A stretch of DNA of 64,000 bases from Plecoglossus altivelis. Taxonomy: Eukaryota; Chordata; Actinopteri; Osmeriformes; Plecoglossidae. A program made the position numbers and the translations under genes. The notes under the pieces are model-generated. The model was not told where the DNA came from. It made no database searches and saw only the letters and a program-made list of their open reading frames with translations. The stretch covers positions 12,606,282-12,670,281 of the forward strand of contig BROE01000022.1 in the NCBI GenBank assembly GCA_036571765.1, read 5' to 3'. Shown one piece after another: positions 1-11,805 of this stretch (position 1 is its first letter; the number at the start of each line of letters is the position of its first letter).

Positions 1-2325
1 CTAAGATGTCAGCTTCTGAACCATCTTACAATGCCTCATGATATCCACAGGATGATACCCTGGCTATTATGGGAAATATCCAAGAGAGAACAATGCATTT
101 GCAATATGTTTTTCTTGTGGTCATTTACATGCAGGCTTCAACTGTCACTTTCATGTGAAACACAACTTGACCTTAGTCATGCTAATTGGATCACCTTAAT
201 TTCCTTTAGGCAGCTGTATGGATGGACTATCCTGCTTGGATATCATCCATGCTTAATCAATTTCTTAATGACAATTTAATTTAGCCTTGAAATTAATTTT
301 TCTAGCAAAGTACGTCACAAGATAATTCCTTCGGTCATGACCCAATACACACTGTGACCATTAAAGTCAAACAAATAAGGCCTTTGCAGAACTAGATAAC
401 AGTAAGCAAACACACACATACATTTGGATCCTTTTCTGTCCAAAAACGCAGGGATCTACAGTAACAATGACTATAACAAAAAGCTTTTCTTCCTCTAGTT
501 AACATGCAAAACAGCTTCCCAGCTGCAGCAGCGACTCTCTGGCCTCAGCTGGTGGAGAATGGGGACTGGCACAATTATCAACACCCAATACAAAGCCCCA
601 TTGCCTTGTTGAAAGGCTTGTCGCAGGTGGAGGTTATTGGCTATCTGAAAGACACGATCTTAGAGGGGGGAAACATAAAACGGAATTACAACAGGAAGAC
701 AGATGTCAAAAAGCCTTACTGCTCAACGCTCCCTACACATACTAACCATCCTACATCCCAGGGAGAGAGCTCTCTATATGAGGCAGGCAGAGACATAATG
801 CTCTGCATATGGAAGCTCTGCAATAATGTTTCTGTGTGCAAGCGTGCAGCAAACCTGTCGTGGTGTGTACAGGAGAAGCCGGATTCACTAGTCCTCCTCT
901 GCTGCAGTATCCTGGCATCCTGGGGCAGAAATCCTTCCGCAGCTGTCCAGCTAAACTGTTTACTGAGGATAAACCATCAGATGGCCACATGTGACAGTGA
1001 GGAGTCACTGTAGATATTTGAGCCCTTCTGCAAACCTCACCTATAAAAGATGTGATGGGTACTGGTTGAAAGTTCAAGGGATTCCATATGTTAGGCATGT
1101 TAGGATATCGTTGACCTTGGTTGGACCTTCTCTTGGGACCCTTAATTTACAGAAAACACTCAAAAGGAGTTATAGTTGTCTGACAGGTCTCTGTGTAGGT
1201 AAAATGGCCTTGATCCCATAAGGCCATTACTCTATACTGTCTAAGAGCTTACATCAAACACTTGTGTAACTGAACGTGTATGAATCCTATAGGCTGAATA
1301 ACTGTTCTTTGTCTCTGAAAACTATATAAACTCATGTATGTGGACTTTATACTTTGAAGACTGTACCCTGTACCTCTTCCCGACCGGTCGTATTTATTAA
1401 ACTCGGAAAGGGATCTCTGAGTTAGTTGTTGTGTCATCTGTGTCTTCAAGACCATCACATTGATAAAAAACCCTACAGATGCCATCTTGAATCAACAAAG
1501 GCGTGCAATCTATTTTGATGAATCAAATCAATGTCTGTAGAAAAAGGCCTTTGCAAGCAAGTATTTGTGTGCTCACATGTACCACGTGTGCACGGTGTAT
1601 GCTTAATCTGTGTGAGTACCTTCTACTTCCTGGATTTGAACTCCCCAAGCCTGGTTGTCCCAGTCCCACAAAGACAGACAGTCAAAAAGTAAGGGACACA
1701 GCGTGCACTGAGGTCAAGGGACTATTGCACCCTTATCTTGTCCTGCAGCCCCAAGCGTAGGCTTTCCCAGACAAGTCCTGGCCGCCTGAGGTACCTCCGT
1801 GCTGCCCCTCTGATAAATACCCATCTCCACTCTGCAGACTACCAGAGGAGGACAGTCTGAAGGTGACAGGAGTTTCATGTTTGTTTTGCCAGGCTTCCCC
1901 TGCTTGCCCTGGCCAGATGGTGAGTTGGACCGCAGCCTCCGGGCTGGCTGCGATCCTTGCTCCTGCCACCCACGCTCTGAAAACAGCTGCTTCATAAGCG
2001 TAAAATGTATTGATTACCGGTGGCATTCCAATCAAAGGCACCAAGCCTAGGCATATGGCATGTAGTGGTGAAAATGAGGACATGATTTATAGGTTGAATA
2101 TCTAAATGGCAGAACTGTGTAAAGGTCTGCATGCAGAACAAGTGAAGACACCCTGGTGATGTCTTCACCCAAGTGACTTCAGCGCCTAGTTGTCAACATC
2201 AAGAGACATGATACACATTCACTTTTAAAAACGACCAGGGTGGTGATATCCTGGTAATACTCCCACCACATACTGCGTATCTTTTAAAACTGTATGCTTT
2301 GAGCATGGCTTAATTAGTTACGCAA

Positions 2326-2341
2326 ACACACACACACACAC
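2326..2341. repeat. Short CA microsatellite
   Basis: Uninterrupted CA dinucleotide run in noncoding DNA. Confidence 0.8.
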
Positions 2342-4384
2342 GCACTATGCACACACGTAAACTCATAACAAACACATCTAGACATATGCACAGGCATACA
2401 CACCAATTAGGCCCAGCATCATTGCCGGTGGTCACAGGCCCCCTACCAGGATCCAGCGGGCTGTTCTCAGCTTGTGTCAAGACAGCGGTGGCATCCATCC
2501 AGCTCATCCACACAGGAAGCTCCTCTCTACTAGACTCATTAAAGTTCTAAATAGCAGGGCGGACTCATTGGTGTACCCCTGACAGGGTTACTCTATTGAG
2601 ATTAGTATACTGTGATTTAACTCACCACAACAACACTAAGTTGAAATAACGGTATAAAAAAGTGACCAGGAACGTAAAGTGCTCCGTCCAGTCAGGGCTC
2701 AGATGCTGAGTAGGAACAGTGCAGGATGTCTGGAAAGCTCTTTCATCTTTAACGGTTTATTTGTTGAAAGACTACAGGGAACATTTTGAAAGATGAAAAT
2801 TGAGAAAAAACCCATTACATTCCTGTGACTTATTGAGGGAATCTATTATATTACCTATTAAATCTATCCCTTGCAGGTTGGGCACAAGGTTGGGGTGCTG
2901 GACAGAGATAACAACGGATTTCTTTACAGTCCATCGTGTCATTTTACTACTCCACTTTCTGGAAAAGGAAAAAAGCCATGCAAATCCCTCGAACACAAAC
3001 AGCAACAATGACTCTTCAGCCCTCCATGAGATTCAGCTTTGCTGATTTTAGGGTAAATGCATGCAGTTGGACCTTCACCACCGGCCTCTTCCCAACCTCT
3101 GTCTAAAAATACGGTTCCTCACAGTGAGTGAAATTCCTTAACTAGAGCTATAATGAGGTTAGGGCCTGGCGGGGCTGTGTTTAATTACTGAAACACGGCA
3201 GGTCCTCTGAGAGGTGACTCAGCTCAGACTCCCAGTTCCCTCACAGACCAGAAGGTCACACACCTCCATGCGCATTACAAGGCTTAAAACAATAGTTTTT
3301 TCCCTTAAAAATATTCCCAGCAGTTACACCTTCCACTTTTAATCAGAGACTTCTTTTTGCAGAATAAGTTTTGCTTTAAAGCAAGGAAGTTTGTGGATAG
3401 GTATGGCTACACAATGATGTCCATGTAAGAAACAGTTGAAGGATTGTTGTAGTACAGGATCCTCAGGGGTTTTTACCCCCTGAAGTCACTGAGGGTGTGA
3501 TTCCTGACAACATTGCAAAAAAGTCTCAATAACTGTGTTTTTCACAACCTCCTCTCTCATCGGTAATGTTCCTAATTAAACCCACAGACATGAGGGTTTG
3601 AAAGCTTGGGCATTATTGAACACCGCTGTCCCTCAAATACTGAATATCGGTGAGGTGATTTGCATTGAGGGTTTTGAGTGGTGACAGGTGAAGCCAAACA
3701 TGATAAGCTGCTCAACAGAGGACGCCCTTATCTCATATCGTCTCATCTCATTGATGAGAAAGATTTTTCCTTGAACTGGAGGGGCTCTTGAGTTCAAAGG
3801 ACCACGGGTAATGAGGTGGGGGCAGGGGGGGCAGATGACTGCTAACTAGGCAGAGATCAGGGTCACTAGAGATGGATGCCCTTCAACCAGTAGTGTAGGA
3901 TGAAGAGACGCAGGCTAATCAGGCAGAGACCCTGTTCTCTTTTAATCAGTTCCTTTGATTAAATGGTTATCAAGGCACCTGGAATCACAATAGCAGACAA
4001 TATACTACGATATGCTACAAAATAATACAATCTTGTTTACTCGACAAACAGGATGCAAGAAATAAATACAGTTGCTAGATGGTAAAAAACAAATTAATTA
4101 ATCATTAATTATAAATATACGTAAACTACAAAGCTATAAAAGTGTGAGAGAGGCTGTTAACAATAAAAGAGAGTACTGTGTATTGCCTCTGTTTCATAGA
4201 TACGCCAGACAGACTCAGTACTAACAGAGCATGTGTGGAGGTTCAAAGGGCTTCATTTGGGCCTGTCAGTTGTGTTATTATGTTTCTCTGTGATGTCTCT
4301 TAGAAAGCCACATAGCCTCTGAACCCGAGTGTAATAGAGTTCTCATTTTGTCATACATTTTGGCTGCTATTTTGTCAAATAGCA

Positions 4385-4460
4385 GCGTTAACATGGGAGA
4401 GGGGATTTTATCTGCACTTAAATGCTCTAACCACTGAGCTGTATCCTCCCCAAGAAGGCC
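4385..4460 (-). mobile_element. Degraded tRNA-derived SINE head
   Basis: Read on the minus strand, the segment around 4420-4450 contains a tRNA A-box-like sequence (ctcagtggttagagc) followed by degenerate sequence where a B box would be. This is the pattern of fish tRNA-derived SINEs. No cloverleaf with intact acceptor stem is present, so it is not a functional tRNA gene. Confidence 0.45.
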
Positions 4461-5555
4461 TATGAATCAATACAGCTCGCATTCATGCTTAGTAACTGAT
4501 CTCATTACCGGTGTTCTGGTCTCTTTTGAAGGAAAGTAAGGACAGTCAGGGTGGTTGGCTCAAGTGTTATGACAGCTTGGTAAATAGCCTCACTCAAATC
4601 CGGTAACAAGGTGACATTCTTTAAAAACCCTGTGTTTCTGTATGAAAGAAACTTTACCTGTTGCAATGTGTGATGTGTAATCGTGACACAGCATCCTTCT
4701 TTCACATCACATCTAGAGTTAATGACCAATAGACTAGTGTGACATCACTCAAATGTGATAACGCTCAAAAGACCATGCACCATAGAGGCCAGCCATCTAC
4801 ACATAGTATTCTAGCAAACTGGCTAGAGGCTTCTGAAGAATACAATCTAAAAGTCCACTCACCATTCTCCTCAGAACCTTTGCACAGAGCTAGTGAGTCG
4901 TCACCGTGACAGCATGTCCTGAGGAGAGCTGGCCAAGGCACATTATCTTTACTGCAACCAGGCTCTGAATAATGTATTTTAGTCAGGCCACAAGGAACCA
5001 CCCAGCCCTCCTGCTGTCCCTCCTTCCCCCCCAGCCCGCCTGCAGGCACCCTGCCTGAAACAGTGGCTGACCTTAATGAAGCTAACTGGCACAACACAAA
5101 CCAGAACCCAGTACATCTTAATAGGAGGGCAATTGTCTGTCACAGGATTCTTCTAGTAGTCCCCTAGAAAGTCAACTGCTCTTCCATCAATCCATTCGGT
5201 ATCACATAACACAGTGCTCTCTAGTTGAAGGTGATGTTATGTCCAAGCACATTGCTAAAGGTTTGTTCTAGGCGGGTATGTATGACATGTATTTGCAGTA
5301 TGAATGCTATGCCCTTCTGGTTCAGCCAGAAGAAACTGATTAATTAAGCTCCACTGAAAGCAAGTCGTTTCTACAGAACTCTACTTTCAAGCCTGGTAGT
5401 GACTGGACTGGATAATGGATAGCGACAGCACAGCTCTGACCAAAAGGCTCAAATTAGAAAATCTTAATGGACTATGCAAACATGAGTGTTTCTCTTTCAG
5501 TTTCTTTTCTTCTTCTTTTTTTAAAACAGAAGAGACCTTCATTCTAGAGGGAATT

Positions 5556-5576
5556 GTGTGTGTGTGTGTGTGTGTG
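5556..5576. repeat. GT microsatellite
   Basis: GT dinucleotide run followed by a G-rich plus strand up to about 5650. It lies immediately downstream of the stop codon of the minus-strand coiled-coil gene and may fall in its 3' untranslated region. Confidence 0.8.
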
Positions 5577-5669
5577 GGGCGGTGGGTGCAGGGGGGTGGG
5601 GTTTGGTTCAGAAGGGGGGAGAGGGGTTGGGTGAGCAAGGGAAGGAAAGTGAGTTAGTGGATTCAATCC

Positions 5670-6929
5670 TCAGTCTTCCATGGCATTTAATCTGAGGATT
5701 CTCTTCTGCCAGATTGTCATCCTCTTCTTAGCAGCAGCAGAGCCCGAAGTCTCCATCATATCCTCTGTGAAGTGCTCATTGTCTCCGATGCACTGGTGTA
5801 ACCGTTCCTGTCTCCTGGTGGCCCACCTCTCGTATCGGTCCTCCTCCCTGATTCTCAGAACCTCCTTCCGCTCGGCACGCTCTGCCTGGTAACGGTTCCA
5901 GTGCTCCTCAATCTTCTGCCGCTGCTCCTCGGCCACAATCAACTTTTCCCTCTTCTGTCTCTCACGCTCAGCCCGCGTACGAGGGGAGCTGTCGCACATG
6001 GAGGCTGTGCCTCTCACCAGCGGGAGGTAGGGGTCAGTCCCCTCCTCTGCCTCCCTCTGGAAGGTCCGCTCAATCTTCCTGAGGATGCGATTCTTCACTT
6101 TTTGGTTGATCCAGTTGAAGGCCTTTTGTTGAATGCTTGGCTCCTCCTTGCTCTTAGGCAACAGCTCCTCAGCAGCCTCCTCAGTGATCTCCCATTCATC
6201 AACTTGTTGCTTTTGAATTCCCAGAGGCTCATTGTGCTCAGCCCCGCTGAGAGAGGTCGTGCTTCGAGTGATCTGGCTGGTTTCACTCAGGTCGTCCCCA
6301 AGCAACTCTTTTCTCCCCATCTCCACCAGTAGACACGTTTCTTCCACCGCTCCATCGGCCTCGTGACTGTCTCCATCCTCTTCGGCTAGTCTTGTGCGGT
6401 TGAGTTTCTCCCACAACTTTTTAACCACATTGCTCTGCTCCTCTTCTTTTCTCAAGAGGCCCTGTTGCTCAGCTTGCTCCTCTTTCTCCGGTTCAGTTGT
6501 TTTGATCGCCAGGTCTTTGAGCAAAGAGGAAGTGACAGTACTTTGTGCCTCAGATTCTTTAACAAGACTCATCACTCTTACAGTACACTCTGCCTCACAC
6601 CACTTTCTCTCATTCTCCAGTTTTTCTATTTCAAAATGTTCTTCTAATTTTCTCTCCAGGGCTTGTTTCTTTAACTCCATACAGCTTTCCTCTTCCCTCT
6701 TTCTGTCCTCCTCCCATCTTTGTAGTTTCCTCTTGTCTTCCATGATCTCCCTCTGCCTCCGTCTCTCTCCCCTTTCTCTCTCTTCATGCTGTATTCTCTC
6801 CATCTCAGCACGCCTTCTTCGTTCATCTTCTATTTTTCTCAGCTCATCAAAAATCATGCTCTTAGGCGTCATCCCCAAGGCCCCTTCTACGTGTTGGTGC
6901 AGATTAACGTCCACTTCCTTGGTCTCCAT
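5670..6929 (-). CDS. Uncharacterised Glu/Arg/Lys-rich coiled-coil protein, single-exon ORF
   Basis: An uninterrupted 419-codon frame from ATG at 6929 to TGA at 5670, long enough to be unlikely by chance. I do not recognise the family. From roughly residue 30 to 115 it is a charged helix (DELRKIEDERRRRAEMER) with heptad-like spacing, a probable coiled coil. The middle is acidic and Ser/Thr-rich. A second segment contains KAFNWINQKVKNRILRKIE. The C-terminal third is again helical and Arg/Glu-rich (RAERERQKREKLIVAEEQR) and ends in a basic tail. No signal peptide, membrane segment or catalytic motif is visible. The frame stays open for 16 codons upstream of the ATG until TAA at 6978-6980, and the codon at 6942-6944 is GTG, not a normal eukaryotic start. 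A separate 16-codon ATG frame (7014-6964) overlaps this upstream part in another frame. A spliced 5' exon cannot be excluded. Intronless structure could mean a retrogene, but the length without stops argues that it is intact. Confidence 0.7.
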   Translation of the reverse strand: METKEVDVNLHQHVEGALGMTPKSMIFDELRKIEDERRRRAEMERIQHEERERGERRRQREIMEDKRKLQRWEEDRKREEESCMELKKQALERKLEEHFEIEKLENERKWCEAECTVRVMSLVKESEAQSTVTSSLLKDLAIKTTEPEKEEQAEQQGLLRKEEEQSNVVKKLWEKLNRTRLAEEDGDSHEADGAVEETCLLVEMGRKELLGDDLSETSQITRSTTSLSGAEHNEPLGIQKQQVDEWEITEEAAEELLPKSKEEPSIQQKAFNWINQKVKNRILRKIERTFQREAEEGTDPYLPLVRGTASMCDSSPRTRAERERQKREKLIVAEEQRQKIEEHWNRYQAERAERKEVLRIREEDRYERWATRRQERLHQCIGDNEHFTEDMMETSGSAAAKKRMTIWQKRILRLNAMED

Positions 6930-7340
6930 GATGTTATTATCCACAGTAGGTGGACGACAGGGCTCAAAGACTCCCTCTTAACCAATCTGGCTCTGCTTCA
7001 AATGACTTTGGCATAGCATTAGCACTCTGTGACATCATTAGAATCCTAACCTGAGTCTTCCACCTCACACTGCGTTGTAAAATCCAGGCATGTTAATGAT
7101 GTCACAATTAGAGAATGATGATCATGATCATCAAACCATTGCTATTCTGTCTGCTCAAGACTGAAGGTTTCTTCATCATCCAGCAAAACTGGGCATCTTT
7201 TATGAGTAATAAAATGGACAATGTTTCAATTCTGAGTATGGCGTAAGAATTAATAAGAATTTTTTTTAATGTTATTTTGAATTTTGATTTCATTTGGAAC
7301 ATTTCAAGAATTTGTGTGCTGTGTTTGATTAGGCTAAATT

Positions 7341-7752
7341 AAATATAAAATCCGTATGAAATCAGATTGAGAAGGCAGGCAAGAAAGACAATAATACTGT
7401 GGCATCAACAAAAGCATAATCTGAGTGGCGCAAGGATATGGAATTCTTTTTTTAATTGTCATTCCACCACTGTATACATTAGCTGGAATGAAATTAGGTA
7501 CTAAGGTACCGTTAAAACCACTCACAAATAAATAACTAAAGTATTCATCATAAATAAATACAATACATTCTGATAACTAATCATACACACATACAGTAGA
7601 TACGTACAAAAAATATACAATTTAAAAATGTATAAAATATGTCAAATCCTTGTTCTGAAATCATGTTAAGAAGCCTAGTATCAAAAGGCAATAATACTGT
7701 AGAAAAGTGAAAACCATAAACTGAGAGGAGCACAGCAAGGATGAGAAGGAAT
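7341..7752. repeat. Two diverged direct copies of a noncoding segment
   Basis: Segments about 7341-7445 and 7628-7752 share the same order of motifs: aaatc, gaaatca, gaag, caataatactgt, cataa, ctgag, caagga and ggaat. They are direct repeats about 290 bp apart, diverged by substitutions and small indels. No coding potential is seen. They are probably two remnants of one dispersed repeat or an old local duplication. Confidence 0.6.
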
Positions 7753-8594
7753 GTGAAAAAGCCATCCATCCATTATCTGTGTTATAAAATGCAAATATTG
7801 GTGTCCAGGACATTCTGGATGTGAGAAGGCAATATCAGACATGATAGAGGTCACTACAACAAGCTTGTTTACATACGTCCCTCACCTTCCTTCTCCTCTC
7901 ATTCCCAGACAACCCATTCCTCCTTGCACCAGTTACTCAATTCTCATTTTGTGCCTGCTCCATCACATCCTTCTCGTCTCTGGTGGTAGCAATTGACAGC
8001 TTCACTGCTCATCCTGGTGTATCAGTAAAACAGTATAGTCCTCCAGAAGCTCTAACCTGTCAATATGACATCCCATTGGATTGGAGAATACAGTACATTA
8101 TTTTTGTCATTGACAATCATTTCTCTTTGTATTAATGTAGAAAGATTGCAGTTTTCACTTTCACTTTAATTATACCCTTAGGCCTACTTTGTTTAAACTG
8201 TTGCCGTGGATATTCTCCTCCAGAGAACTACTATAGCTGTCTTGTCAGAACAAAGCAGGATGTCAGACACGAGACCTTGCTGAGATGAACAACCCATGTC
8301 AAAGCTACTGTACACTGTATGCAACCCTGTATACTACAGTAGCAAGCAACGCTGAGCTATGTGGAAAGATTCAGTGAACATAGCAACACATCTCTTGCTT
8401 CTGAACAACTGCATATGAATTGAAAGCCAGACAACAGAATGCAGGGGAAAAGGAATGACATTAGCATGGTTTGGCAAATTCCAGGCGATCTAACAGGGCA
8501 TCTGAGGAGGTTATTAAACGTAATTATTGCATCCTCCAGATGAACAAGGGTTTCTTTTACAAGACCTCCGGCTGGCTGTGAGTCTTCCTGCATT

Positions 8595-8710
8595 GATGAG
8601 AGGCTGCTGGAGGCTGTGAGAGGCACAGGAGGCTGGGTGAGAGGCAGGGTGAGAGGCTACTGGAGGCAGGGTGAGAGGTTACAGGAGGCTAGATGAGAGG
8701 CTGCAGCAGG
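8595..8710. repeat. G/A-rich minisatellite
   Basis: Irregular tandem units of about 20-23 bp built on gtgagaggctactggaggc and variants. At least five units can be seen, the last ones diverged. Noncoding. Confidence 0.75.
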
Positions 8711-11659
8711 AGTCTGGATAAGCGGCTACAGGAAGCTGGTTAGATAATGGACTTGGCCCAAGCACTGACAGAGATATATTGCACTTGTCTAAACACTTGG
8801 ACACTGATATTGGTGGAAGATTGGTAGAAGATAGGATCACTTGGGGCTGACAGGAAAAACGTTATTTGAATAGTAGATAAAGAAAACTTCAAAACAAAAT
8901 GAACCATTCAGTGGACAACATACCCAGCTCCTTGAAGACTTGCTGAGAATGGACATTGGGAAAAACTCAGATGGGATTTGGAACAGGGAGAGGAAATGCA
9001 ATAGGTAGCAGGGGAAATAAACATCCCTTTATCTATAATCGGGGAAGGCTATCTGAAACAAGACCTTTAAAGCACAACCCTGCAATCCTTCACTAGCTGA
9101 CTGTCTCCAAACAGCAAACCAGGTTTTCAATTAGCACCTATCTGACAATGTAGCGATGATAACACAAAAACCAATTACACGCTGTGCTACAGATAACTCC
9201 TAATCCTCTTAATAACTCTGCTTTGACTCTCCTTCTCCTCTTTCTGTTGATGGCTTCTGGCAAAAATGTATTTATGGTTTTCTCTGCAATTCACATCTTG
9301 GTTAGGTTAGGTATTGTGTTGAATTATTAATACCAAGGGCACATCCTTATCCAATGGTCCGTTGTGTGTCTTAGTGAGGAGTTGTGTGTCTTAGTGAGAG
9401 TTGATAGCAGGATCAGAAGCTAAAGGGCAGGCTGTCATCAGTAACCGTCCCAGGATTCACACTGTGTTCACAGTTCAGCTCACCCCTCACATAACATCCC
9501 TCTAACCATTCCAGGCAAGAGCAATTCCGAGAATTTCCCTGCATTCATGTCACTCACGTGTAACGAAAAAAATATAAAAGGTAACCAGAATAAATTGGCC
9601 CATTTCCCATTGGGCAGTATTATTAGGATACACAGAAATGCACACACTCGCTCCCGGTCTTTGTATAATTATGTTACTGCCATCATCCCCCATTTCCCCT
9701 ATTTCTTCATAATCTATGTATGCTACTCGCAATGCTGGAGGCAGGGAGTGCTCAGCAAAAGCTGAATCATAAGCTGCTTGCACACTGCCCTGACAAACGC
9801 CGACCAACTTCAACCAACGCCAACTGTCGGATCAGTGTGTGCCGTCAGTCGGTGTTATGTGGCAGCACAAGGGTTAAGTATTCAGTGCCTTTTAAAGTGC
9901 AAAGCATTATTTAACTCATTTGCTTCCATAGAACTATTATTCCACTATGACACAAAGCACAGACACTCTGAACAAAATTACCCTCAGAACCCTAAGGGTA
10001 AGGGATGATCATTGTAATTGATCATCCTTGCTCTAGATACATCCACTCCGCAAAGGTCAAAACTATTTACACCCCTATGGTTATCAATAAATGTTCCAAA
10101 TCTAACATGTGTCTTGACTGAACTACATTTGCGAGAAAAATCCACTGTATGTCTGCAGAAATCCTGTGAAATTCATAAAACACCAATTTGGGCTTAGGCT
10201 TGTTCGTCCAAATGCATTAGAATGAAGAGACAGGGCTACATTTATCAAATATGGCAATTTGGTTAATGGACTCTGACAGACCCTGTGGCTATCTTTATTT
10301 AGATGCAGATTACTTTCACTGTAGCAGACCACTTCCTGTTCTGCTGCTCGTATGGCTTCCAGAGGCATGAAAAGAATTCCATCTATTTATATCAAGTGAC
10401 AGTCAATCACTGTATTTGTCTACCAGTCTCTTTTTTTCCATTTGTCGGTGCTGACTCTCTCCTCCTCTCCCTCCTACTTCCCTCGGTCTAACTGATTGAC
10501 CTGACCTCCTCTCCCTGGCCATGACTGTCTCAAGCCTCTAACCATATACTTATCTCTATTTATTTCTCTCTCCTTTAACCATAACTGTCTCTGTCTCTTT
10601 ATAGCTCCCTCTTTCTCGCTCTGTCCTCTACCTACGCACCTCTTTTTCAATCCATGCATCCCCTTCTCACTCTACCCCGCATATCTCTCTAAAGGAGCTC
10701 TTGTCTCCTCTGATGCAGATAGGTGGACAAATCTTGTCTCTCAGAGAGGCAGCTGGGAGGTGGTTGAAAATGGTGCTCTTGGATGCTCTTGGAGAGGCAC
10801 AGTTGAAAGCCTGGAGCTAAATGAAGACGACTATCATCCTGGCAGGGGGAGGACAGCAAAAGAAAATCCATGAAAGAACCCATATAGAATCAAACAATAA
10901 GAATATTTCACTTAGGCCTCAGACACATCCGTGGTCAGTCAATCAGGTATCTGCCTTTGAGCTTCACATCCCACTGAAACAGGACTTTTTCAGGTTCTCA
11001 AGGGAAAGGTGATAAGGATGTTGAATAACGTTTAGAAATATGTCATGGTAGACGGGGTTCTTCTGAGTCCCACAGTGTCAGTTACGTCCCAAGAATGAAG
11101 GGGAGTCTAAAATCAAAGACAAGGCTGTCTCGTGGAGAATCCAAAGAGATATTTCTGCTGCTTTCTCAAGGCTGGAATTTCTTCAAATCAAAATCCATTT
11201 GTCTTAACATATCTCTGTTGAGAGGTCTAATCTAAGCCTTCAGACGAGACAATAAAAATGTATCGTGGACACTCATCTTTCTAAAGTTCAAACAGCATCA
11301 GATGGATGGCTATTGCGTTTCCTTGCAGTAATACATGTTTCCTGCATGTAAATTTATATGTGTGACCTATATCTCAGGACATGGCAATACATTCAGAAAT
11401 ATTACTTCTGTCAATGTATTCTGTAGCCTACATTTTTATTGTGTTAGTTACATCATTTTTCTTTGTTGAACCTACCTTCTCTGTTCCTATAGCAACAGAA
11501 CAGTTTGCATTTAAATAACAAGTTAACAAATGGACCATGACCAACAGCCACAAATATTGAAAATTATATCTTTGTTTGGAAAAAAGTCATTCCTGTTTGC
11601 TAACCTTCGGAACCAGTGTCAAATTAATCCTTTCTGCTGGAAACAGGACATTTATTTTC

Positions 11660-11805
11660 CATCCATTGTCTACTGCTAATCCCTGGGAGGGATTGCAGTG
11701 CCGCTTGTTACCATTTTGGGGTCACGGGTGACTGGTGCCTAACCCAGTATCTTTCGGGCCACAGGCGGGATACACCCTGGACTGGGGCCAGCAAGTCGCA
11801 GGGCT
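11660..11805 (+). mobile_element. LINE 3'-end fragment
   Basis: The segment opens with ccatccattgtctactgct and continues through a gggtcacgggtgactggtgcc and gcgggatacaccctggact order. These are hallmarks of the 3' ends of fish L2/Rex1-type non-LTR elements. Only the tail is present, with no reverse transcriptase coding sequence, as expected for a 5'-truncated insertion. Confidence 0.6.

Larger units (their letters stand above)
1..5669. other. Intergenic stretch without a recognisable gene
   Basis: No reading frame here has protein-like composition or splice-linked continuation that I recognise. The longest ORF (504-1013, 169 codons) has no family signature, repeats or domain pattern and is probably fortuitous. 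The stretch holds a short CA repeat near 2326-2341, a degraded tRNA-derived SINE near 4385-4460 and a GT repeat at 5556-5576. The rest looks like ordinary A/T-rich fish intergenic sequence. Untranslated or regulatory parts of neighbouring genes could be present but cannot be read from sequence alone. Confidence 0.6.

Noticed and set aside
504..1013. 169-codon plus-strand ORF starting MQNSFPAAAATLW
   Set aside because: No recognisable domain, no plausible splice-linked neighbour and ordinary noncoding base composition; an overlapping minus-strand ORF of similar quality exists. Most likely chance.
4385..4460. tRNA-like A box as a candidate tRNA gene
   Set aside because: No intact B box, acceptor stem or anticodon arm. 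The pattern is that of a degraded SINE.
6394..6981. 195-codon Ser/Leu-rich plus-strand ORF
   Set aside because: Exactly antisense to the coiled-coil gene; its Ser/Leu/Phe composition is the mirror of Glu/Lys/Arg codons.
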